Source: an uncultured Lachnospiraceae bacterium (GTDB taxonomy: Bacteria > Bacillota > Clostridia > Lachnospirales > Lachnospiraceae). From it: a DNA stretch of 8,630 bases. The notes under the pieces are model-generated. The model searched no databases. It had not been told where the DNA came from and saw only the letters and a program-made list of their open reading frames with translations. This document shows, one piece after another, positions 1-4,778 of this stretch. Within the stretch, counting starts at the first letter, position 1; the number at the start of each line of letters is the position of its first letter. The stretch spans positions 1 to 8,630 of the forward strand of contig CAJUFL010000091.1 of NCBI GenBank assembly GCA_910585605.1, read 5' to 3'. Both the position numbers and the translations under genes were made by a program.

Positions 1-14
1 CATTTTTTGCATAG

Positions 15-55
15 AAAAGGAGCTGTGCACTAATTACTTTTAGTGCGACAGCCCC
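15..55 (-). terminator. Intrinsic terminator of the Cys/Gly-rich gene
   Basis: On the minus strand this is GGGGCTGT, CG, CACTAA, a 6-nt loop, TTAGTG, C, ACAGCTCC, then TTTTCT. The two stem segments pair fully except for one G-T wobble, separated by a small internal loop, and the T tract follows at once. It lies 16 bases past the stop codon at 72, the expected place for a rho-independent terminator of the minus-strand gene. Confidence 0.85.
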
Positions 56-71
56 GTGCCGGAATGTAGAA

Positions 72-320
72 TTAGCAGCCGCAACCGCATCCTGAATTGC
101 CATTGCCGTTTCCACCGCAGCAGCAAAGAAGAAGTAAGATGATGATGATGCAAGAGCAGTTTCCACCACCAAATCCGCAGCCATCATTTCCACCAAAGAA
201 ACCGTTTCCGCAGCCGTTGTCGTTTCCACAGCAGCTGAAGAGAAGAATGAGAATGATGATCCATGTGCAGCAGCTGCCGCCACCAAAGCCGCATCCGCCT
301 GTTGCTGATAAGTCGCCCAT
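72..320 (-). CDS. Small Cys/Gly-rich duplicated-module protein, possibly spore-associated
   Basis: An 82-residue protein with 15 Cys and 25 Gly. It is a duplication: residues 9-17 (GCGFGGGSC) and 47-55 (GCGFGGGNC) each lead into a short Ile/Leu run (about 19-28 and 58-65), then a Cys pair or triplet, then a Gly/Asn-rich stretch ending in GCG. I chose the ATG at 318-320 because GGAGG (328-332) sits 7 bases upstream; the in-frame TTG at 333-335 overlaps that ribosome binding site and is unlikely to be used. The composition recalls the 'chorion class high-cysteine' proteins annotated in Lachnospiraceae, and the Gly-rich plus hydrophobic-run layout recalls the small YjcZ-type sporulation proteins of bacilli. 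That comparison is from memory and not from alignment. It has a dedicated promoter-like site and terminator, so it appears to be a monocistronic unit divergent from the S1-domain gene. The function is unknown; disulfide cross-linking or membrane/coat association are guesses. Confidence 0.8.
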   Translation of the reverse strand: MGDLSATGGCGFGGGSCCTWIIILILLFSCCGNDNGCGNGFFGGNDGCGFGGGNCSCIIIILLLLCCCGGNGNGNSGCGCGC

Positions 321-347
321 AAGGAAATCCTCCAATTATCTTTACAC

Positions 348-356
348 TGATATAAT
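348..356 (+). promoter_or_regulatory. Extended -10 promoter candidate, plus strand
   Basis: TGATATAAT is a perfect extended -10 (TGn followed by TATAAT). No -35 hexamer lies at the right spacing, which extended -10 promoters can tolerate. It could start an mRNA near 363 with a ~108-nt leader into the S1-domain gene. It overlaps the opposite-strand CATATTATA element, so the two could not be used at the same time. Confidence 0.35.
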
Positions 357-377
357 ATGCGTGGGTAAAAAAGGTGT
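351..377 (-). promoter_or_regulatory. Sporulation sigma (SigK/SigE)-like promoter for the Cys-rich gene
   Basis: The minus strand reads CATATTATA (359-351), an exact match to the Bacillus mother-cell -10 pattern CATAnnnTA. An AC lies 16 bases upstream (377-376), matching the loose SigK -35. Transcription would start near 344, leaving a short leader before the GGAGG site at 332-328. The consensus is degenerate and AT-rich DNA gives chance matches, so this is a candidate only. Confidence 0.45.
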
Positions 378-404
378 GACAGATTTATTGTTATTATTTT
401 TCGG

Positions 405-433
405 TTGAACTTGAAACATCTATCTGGTAAACT
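405..433 (+). promoter_or_regulatory. Sigma-A-like promoter for the S1-domain operon
   Basis: TTGAAC (405-410), a 17-base spacer and TAAACT (428-433) form a moderate vegetative promoter, each hexamer matching four of six consensus bases. The start would be near 440, about 18 bases before the AAGGAGG ribosome binding site at 458-464. It competes with the extended -10 at 348-356 as the main start for this operon. Confidence 0.4.
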
Positions 434-470
434 TTTTACATAGTAAAATCAGCATAAAAGGAGGAAAAAT

Positions 471-1385
471 ATGGAGACAATGGCAGATTTTGAAAAGGAA
501 CTGACGAATTCATTTCGTGTGATAAAAGAAGGGGAATTGATAAAGGGGATGATCGTGGATATCAATGATGAGGCGGTTACCCTGGATTTGGATTATTTTG
601 CACCGGGAAGGATTCCCCTGTCAGAGCTTTCTGATGATCCGGATTTTTCGGCAATGAAAGATTTGAAAATAGGGGACAGCCTTCAGGCAGTTGTGATACA
701 GACAGATGACGGAACAGGGAATGTAGAGCTTTCCTTAAAGGAAGCGACTGAGGCGTCTGCATGGGAGCGTTTAAAGGAGTTTTTGGAAGAGGAAACGGTA
801 GTGACGGTTAGGATTAAGGAAAGCGTGAACAGTGGAGTTATTGCCTATTTAGAGGGAATCCGGGCATTTATTCCGGCATCTCAGCTGGCACTTTCTTTTG
901 TAGAAGATACGGAGGAGTATATCGGCAGATGTGTAGAGGCAAAAGTGATTACCGCAGATGAACGGGCGAAGAAGCTTGTACTTTCCGTTAAGGCGGTGTT
1001 AAAAGAGAAGGAAGCAGAGCATGACAGAGAGAAAATGGCAATGATCGTACCGGGGTCTGTTTTTGAGGGAACGGTGGAATCCCTTATGCCATATGGTGCG
1101 TTTGTCCAGATGGATAATGGATTAACAGGTCTGGTACATATTTCCAGAATTTGTATGAAACGGATTAAAAAGCCTTCAGAGGTACTATCTGTGGGACAAA
1201 AAGTGAAGGTAAAGGTGTTAGAGGTAAAAGATGGGAAAATCAGCTTAAGCATCCGGGATGTGGAGACTAATACTTCCGATGTTGCAACGGATGTGATTGA
1301 AAAATTTGATTATGAGTGTGAGGAAATACCGAATAATCCGTTTGGAGCATTATTAGCAGGAATCAAATTAGATGAGCAAGGATGA
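471..1385 (+). CDS. Three-domain S1 RNA-binding protein (ribosomal protein S1-like)
   Basis: A 304-residue cytosolic protein with three S1 (OB-fold) repeats, at about residues 20-91, 107-174 and 194-263. The third is the most canonical: PGSVFEGTVES, then the MPYGAFVQM strand, GLTGLVHIS, VGQKVKVKVLEVK and GKISLSIRD. The first two are diverged but keep the G-x-V and LSLKE/LSVKA end strands. S1 repeats bind single-stranded RNA; Firmicute S1-like proteins usually have four repeats and near 400 residues, so this is a short version and may be a paralogue rather than the housekeeping rpsA. The acidic C-terminal tail (about 264-304) is outside the repeats. ATG at 471 has AAGGAGG six bases upstream; the Met at codon 4 is too far from it. 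The stop overlaps or nearly touches the next gene's start, implying an operon with translational coupling. The molecular target is not evident. Confidence 0.88.
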   Translation: METMADFEKELTNSFRVIKEGELIKGMIVDINDEAVTLDLDYFAPGRIPLSELSDDPDFSAMKDLKIGDSLQAVVIQTDDGTGNVELSLKEATEASAWERLKEFLEEETVVTVRIKESVNSGVIAYLEGIRAFIPASQLALSFVEDTEEYIGRCVEAKVITADERAKKLVLSVKAVLKEKEAEHDREKMAMIVPGSVFEGTVESLMPYGAFVQMDNGLTGLVHISRICMKRIKKPSEVLSVGQKVKVKVLEVKDGKISLSIRDVETNTSDVATDVIEKFDYECEEIPNNPFGALLAGIKLDEQG

Positions 1386-1389
1386 TGTT

Positions 1390-2532
1390 ATGTTAACTAA
1401 AGACAGAAGGAATATTTGTAATATTCTGGCAGCCATTGGAATAATATGGATTATGTCAGTTTTATTTTCTTTTAACAGTTATGCAAAGAGCACGTTCTCG
1501 AAAATAAAGCCAGTGGGTGTTATGTCAACTGCTGTCAAAACAGAGATAGTGGTATCATGGGAACCGATAAAAGGTGCGGATGGTTATCGGATTTATGAGG
1601 CAAAAAAAGAGGATGGCAGGAAAAAGATGCTGTATGAGGTGGCAGCAGAGACCTCCAAATGCCGGCTTGTAAGAACGGGAATGGATCCAGGAGAAGTCTA
1701 TTTTTATTATGTACGTGCATATCAAACCACTAAGCAGGGGGATAAGAAATTTAGTGCCCCAAGTTTAAAGGTGTCTACGACAGTACCTGTAGAAGGCACT
1801 TCCACGATAAAGAATCTGCTCCAAACAGCACTTGCACCTGTTGGCTCCACTATGTATGTTTGGGGAGGCGGCTGGAATAAAGCAGATACTGGTGCAGGCA
1901 CAGATGCAAAGAGGATTGGTTTAAGTCCGGTCTGGCGAAGTTTTGCAAAAAATAAAAAAACTTCCTACAATTATAAGAACTACCGTTATCAGATTCACAA
2001 TGGATTGGATTGTTCTGGTTATGTGGGATGGTGTGTATATAATGTATTGAATACAAAACCTAATAAGAAAGGATATGTATATAGTGCATCTAAACAGGCA
2101 AAGAGATTTTCCGAACTCGGTTTTGGCAGCTATTCTACTGCGGGGAGAATAAAGGATTACAGAGCGGGAGACGTTATGAGTTCCACCTGTAAATGTTGTG
2201 GTCACGTATGGATTGTAGTGGGGCAGTGTAAGGATGGCAGTGTGGTGCTGCTACATTCGTCACCGGCTGGTGTACAGCTTTGCGGTACAACAACACTTTC
2301 TGGAAAGAAAAACAGTAAGGCATATAAGCTGGCAAAAAAATATATGAAAAAATATTACAAAACGTGGTATAGCAGATATCCGAATGTAAGCCGTGGAAAA
2401 ACTTATCTTTCACATTATGCACAGATGAGATGGCGGACATCAGGGGAGGGTGTCAGGTTATCGGACCCTGATGGTTACCAGAATATGAGTGCGGAAGATG
2501 TGCTGGCAGATTTATTCTCACAAAAGCAATAA
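1390..2532 (+). CDS. Secreted FN3-NlpC/P60-like cysteine peptidase
   Basis: A 380-residue exported protein, probably a cell-wall hydrolase. A signal peptide is clear: charged KDRR, a hydrophobic core to about residue 28, and likely cleavage after SYA at residue 32. A fibronectin type III-like domain follows (about 39-131; core tryptophan in VSWEP, GYRIYEA, YFYYVRAY). The C-terminal part (about 142-310) has NlpC/P60 hallmarks: YVWGGG at 156-161, the nucleophile in LDCSGYVGW (Cys208), the catalytic His in GHVWIVVG (His272), and His289 in LLHSSP as probable third residue. The family cleaves D-Glu/DAP-type peptide bonds in peptidoglycan stem peptides; the exact bond here is unknown. I chose ATG 1390 because AAGGA (1378-1382) is 7 bases upstream and it gives a normal signal peptide. 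ATG 1372, overlapping the previous gene by 14 bases, is an alternative adding six residues. Oddly, Cys267, Cys269 and Cys270 cluster just before the catalytic His. Confidence 0.85.
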   Translation: MLTKDRRNICNILAAIGIIWIMSVLFSFNSYAKSTFSKIKPVGVMSTAVKTEIVVSWEPIKGADGYRIYEAKKEDGRKKMLYEVAAETSKCRLVRTGMDPGEVYFYYVRAYQTTKQGDKKFSAPSLKVSTTVPVEGTSTIKNLLQTALAPVGSTMYVWGGGWNKADTGAGTDAKRIGLSPVWRSFAKNKKTSYNYKNYRYQIHNGLDCSGYVGWCVYNVLNTKPNKKGYVYSASKQAKRFSELGFGSYSTAGRIKDYRAGDVMSSTCKCCGHVWIVVGQCKDGSVVLLHSSPAGVQLCGTTTLSGKKNSKAYKLAKKYMKKYYKTWYSRYPNVSRGKTYLSHYAQMRWRTSGEGVRLSDPDGYQNMSAEDVLADLFSQKQ

Positions 2533-2647
2533 GACAGGAAGCCGCATCTGCAAAGATATTTGAATTGTGAAGAAATGCAGCTCAGTTCGAAATGATGGCA
2601 TTGCAGCGTCTGAATGCTTTCAACAGACTGCCGGTTATAGTGTCAGA

Positions 2648-2677
2648 ATGACAATACACCCCATACTTTATTATAAT
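2648..2677 (+). promoter_or_regulatory. Sigma-A promoter of the S8 protease gene, -10 in a hairpin loop
   Basis: ATGACA (2648-2653, five of six bases) and a perfect TATAAT (2672-2677) are separated by 18 bases. The start would fall near 2684, inside the right arm of the inverted repeat, giving a leader of only about 15 bases before the ATG at 2700. The short inverted repeat TGTCA-GAA-TGACA (2641-2653) overlaps the -35 and could be an operator, but at 5 bp per arm this is weak. Confidence 0.65.
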
Positions 2678-2699
2678 AGATAAAGTATGGGGTTGTTTT
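2658..2699 (+). terminator. 14-bp perfect hairpin before the S8 gene (terminator and/or RBS mask)
   Basis: ACCCCATACTTTAT (2658-2671) pairs perfectly with ATAAAGTATGGGGT (2680-2693) around an 8-base loop, TATAATAG, and is followed by TGTTTTA. In read-through RNA from the upstream NlpC/P60 gene this is a plausible but imperfect intrinsic terminator. The right arm also holds GGGG(T) at 2689-2693, the only ribosome-binding-like sequence for the ATG at 2700, so folding would mask it. RNA starting at the promoter within the repeat lacks the left arm and cannot form the stem. Confidence 0.65.
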
Positions 2700-4541
2700 A
2701 TGACAGATAGTAAAATCAGTCCGGAATTGAATATGGCAATCAGTATTTCCGAGGAAGAAAGGGAAAAAAGTCTTGATCTGGATGTAGGTTACAGTGAATT
2801 ATTTGATGAATGGGAATTGATTATCCGTTATACGGGAAGCCTTGATGCAATACGGGATGAATTGGACATTTCAATCGAAGAACTGCTGGGAGGTTATGCC
2901 GTAATTAGAATTCCGCAGTATCAGATAGCAAGGCTTTCGGATTTTCCGCAGATAGATTATATAGAAAAACCAAAATCGCTTTTGTTGGAATCAATGGAAG
3001 GGATTGGTTCTTCCTGTGTCAGCAGGGTAAGGCTGCCTAATTATAATCTGACCGGAGAGGGGACCTTGGTAGCATGTCTGGATTCTGGTGTGGATTTTTA
3101 TCACAAGGATTTTAGAAATGCAGACGGCACTACCAGAATCGTAACCATGTGGGACCAGACGATACCCGGAAATCCACCGGAGGGATTTAACACAGGCAGT
3201 GTGTATAATGCAGAGGATATTAATGCGGCAATCCGTGCGGAAGAAGGGGAACAGCTTATAGAAACAGATGCAGTCTCACAAGAGGATAAAAGCTTAATGG
3301 AAGCAGAGCCTGCCGAAAGCAGACAGGAGGCACAAAGAAGGCTGAGAGGAAGAGATATCGTTCCAGAATTTGACGGAACCGGACATGGCACAGCGGTTCT
3401 TGGAATTATGGCGGGAAACGGATTATCCTCTAATGAAGGGATTGTGGGCATGTCACCTAAAGCAGAAATTATTGTTGTAAAGCTTGGAAATCCTGACGGA
3501 AGGGGATTTCCGAGAACGACTCAGCTGATGCTGGCGATTGACTTTGCAGTGAAATATGCCATGGACACCGGAAAACCGCTGGCTATAAATATTAGTTTTG
3601 GAAATAATTACGGTGCTCATAATGGTGATTCTATTTTAGAGAGATATATAGATACTGTATCCAATCTTTACAGGATATCCATTGTTACCGGCACAGGAAA
3701 TGATGGCCGCACCGCGAGGCATGCATCAGGGAACTTATCAGGAGGGCAGAGAGAAACGGTAGAAATTTATGTAGGGGATTATATGAAATCATTTAATCTG
3801 CAAATTTGGAAGCACTATCTGGATTTGTTTGATATTACCATAGAATCGCCTACAAATCGCAGAATTGGACCGCTTTCCAGTTATTCAAAGGTACAAAACT
3901 ATGTTTTACCGGAAGATATGGTTTCCATTTATTACAGTGAACCAACACCGTACAATCCTGAACAGGAAATTTATATCGCATGGATTCCGGGAGGGGATTA
4001 TGTGACATCGGGAATCTGGAAGATTCATCTGGAGCCTCGGCGCATTGTGGGAGGAGATTACAATATGTGGCTTCCGGTAGCGGGAAGCACATCATCTGAA
4101 GTAACCTTTGTGAGACCGACAATTTTTAATACTCTCGTAGTGCCTTCTACTGCAAGATATGTGATTTCAGTGGCGGCCTATGATTCCAGAAATGATACGT
4201 TTGCGGCATTCTCGGGAAGAGGTTTTGATTTTGAATATGCTCTTCCGCCGGCTGTCGGAAAGCCAGATCTTGCTGCGCCGGGAGTTGCCATTAACACATG
4301 TAAAGCCGGTGGAGGATATGGTGAATTTTCGGGAACCTCCTTTGCGGCACCGTTTGTTACGGGAGCGGCAGCCCTGCTTATGCAGTATGGGATTGTAGAT
4401 GGAAGGGACCCGTATTTATATGGAGAAAAAATCAGGGTAAGTCTGATAAAAGGAGCAAGAAAACTGCCGTTTCAGCAGACTCAGCCAAGTCCTTTGGTAG
4501 GATGGGGAGCGCTGTGTGTGGCAGACAGCCTGCCGGAGTAA
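2700..4541 (+). CDS. Csp-like subtilisin-family (S8) serine protease
   Basis: A 613-residue protein with a complete subtilase triad: Asp128 in VACLDSGVDF, His229 in GTGHGTAVLG and Ser545 in FSGTSFAAP, with oxyanion-hole Asn334 in TGTGNDG. There is no signal peptide, so it is made as a cytosolic protein. Residues 1-95 resemble a short subtilase prodomain, including the GGYAVIRIP strand. Residues about 345-475, between the oxyanion Asn and the Ser, are an inserted beta-rich segment, the position of the jelly-roll domain in clostridial CspB. Csp proteases are packaged in spores and activate the cortex lytic enzyme pro-SleC during germination; Lachnospiraceae carry several paralogues of unproven role, so that assignment is inference. 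A charged, Glu-rich loop (about 180-218) sits between Asp and His. ATG 2700 is the first in-frame start and has a weak GGGG site; the next Met (residue 12) has no better one. No clear terminator follows: a 5-bp hairpin at 4520-4534 lies seven bases before a T tract. Confidence 0.9.
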   Translation: MTDSKISPELNMAISISEEEREKSLDLDVGYSELFDEWELIIRYTGSLDAIRDELDISIEELLGGYAVIRIPQYQIARLSDFPQIDYIEKPKSLLLESMEGIGSSCVSRVRLPNYNLTGEGTLVACLDSGVDFYHKDFRNADGTTRIVTMWDQTIPGNPPEGFNTGSVYNAEDINAAIRAEEGEQLIETDAVSQEDKSLMEAEPAESRQEAQRRLRGRDIVPEFDGTGHGTAVLGIMAGNGLSSNEGIVGMSPKAEIIVVKLGNPDGRGFPRTTQLMLAIDFAVKYAMDTGKPLAINISFGNNYGAHNGDSILERYIDTVSNLYRISIVTGTGNDGRTARHASGNLSGGQRETVEIYVGDYMKSFNLQIWKHYLDLFDITIESPTNRRIGPLSSYSKVQNYVLPEDMVSIYYSEPTPYNPEQEIYIAWIPGGDYVTSGIWKIHLEPRRIVGGDYNMWLPVAGSTSSEVTFVRPTIFNTLVVPSTARYVISVAAYDSRNDTFAAFSGRGFDFEYALPPAVGKPDLAAPGVAINTCKAGGGYGEFSGTSFAAPFVTGAAALLMQYGIVDGRDPYLYGEKIRVSLIKGARKLPFQQTQPSPLVGWGALCVADSLPE

Positions 4542-4548
4542 TTTTTTC

Positions 4549-4577
4549 TTGACAATATGTAGGAATTGTGTTAGATT
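4549..4577 (+). promoter_or_regulatory. Sigma-A promoter of the PTS operon
   Basis: A perfect TTGACA (4549-4554), a 17-base spacer and TAGATT (4572-4577) give a good vegetative promoter. Transcription would start near 4584, about 10 bases before the RNA antiterminator element, so the leader contains exactly the antiterminator, terminator and ribosome binding site. It lies only seven bases after the S8 protease stop codon. Confidence 0.75.
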
Positions 4578-4593
4578 AGTTTTAATGATATGG

Positions 4594-4626
4594 TATGTTA
4601 CTTATTTATGAAGAGATAAGGCATTA
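4594..4626 (+). promoter_or_regulatory. RAT element (BglG/GlcT-type RNA antiterminator)
   Basis: TATGTTACTTAT, a short loop and GATAAGGCATTA reproduce the RAT layout of the BglG/LicT/GlcT family: GTTACT on the left, AGGCA on the right, an apical stem (CTTAT 4601-4605 with ATAAG 4616-4620), and internal-loop bases TTA and GGC before a lower ATG/CAT stem. Its right half shares bases 4618-4626 with the left arm of the terminator, so the structures are mutually exclusive. Binding of the dephospho antiterminator dimer encoded at 7039 would stabilise RAT and allow read-through. Confidence 0.8.
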
Positions 4627-4675
4627 ACTGTACATGAATATTTGAGGATATTTATGTGTGTTGATGCCTTTTTTT
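4618..4675 (+). terminator. Conditional intrinsic terminator in the PTS leader
   Basis: AAGGCATTAAC (4618-4628) pairs with GTTGATGCCTT (4660-4670) with one G-U wobble. Above a small internal loop a second segment, ACATGAATAT with ATATTTATGT, closes a 6-base loop. Seven T residues (4669-4675) complete it. It overlaps the RAT element and lies ahead of the permease gene, so it is the regulated attenuator of the operon. Confidence 0.88.
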
Positions 4676-4778
4676 ATTAATATTAAGACATACTCTTTTT
4701 TATCTTTTAAAGGTTCGTTCGAATAACACATAATATCCCGGTATAAAATAAAAATATAAAGAAAAGGAGATGAAGGAA

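Noticed and set aside
318..335. TTG at 333-335 as start of the Cys-rich protein
   Set aside because: The TTG overlaps the GGAGG site that serves the ATG at 318-320 and has no site of its own.
97..408. Plus-strand open frame of 103 codons, Pro/Gln-rich
   Set aside because: It is the antisense image of the Cys/Gly-rich gene (Gly and Cys codons read backward as Pro and Gln/Ala), has no ribosome binding site, and runs through the divergent promoter region.
881..1252. Minus-strand open frame of 123 codons inside the S1-domain gene
   Set aside because: Antisense to a clearly conserved S1 repeat frame, with a composition typical of a shadow frame and no upstream ribosome binding site.
1921..2440. 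Two overlapping minus-strand frames inside the NlpC/P60 gene
   Set aside because: They lie antisense to the catalytic domain coding sequence and show no recognisable domain or start signal.
4180..4398. Plus-strand 72-codon frame inside the S8 protease gene
   Set aside because: Out-of-frame overlap with the region leading to and including the catalytic Ser motif; Arg-rich shadow composition.
4520..4547. GGCAG-ACAGC-CTGCC hairpin with T tract as terminator of the S8 gene
   Set aside because: Only five base pairs, inside the coding end, with seven bases between stem and T tract; too weak to list.
4770..4778. ATG 4770 as the permease start
   Set aside because: It directly abuts the AAGGAG site with no spacing; ATG 4779 has correct spacing and matches the usual family N-terminus.
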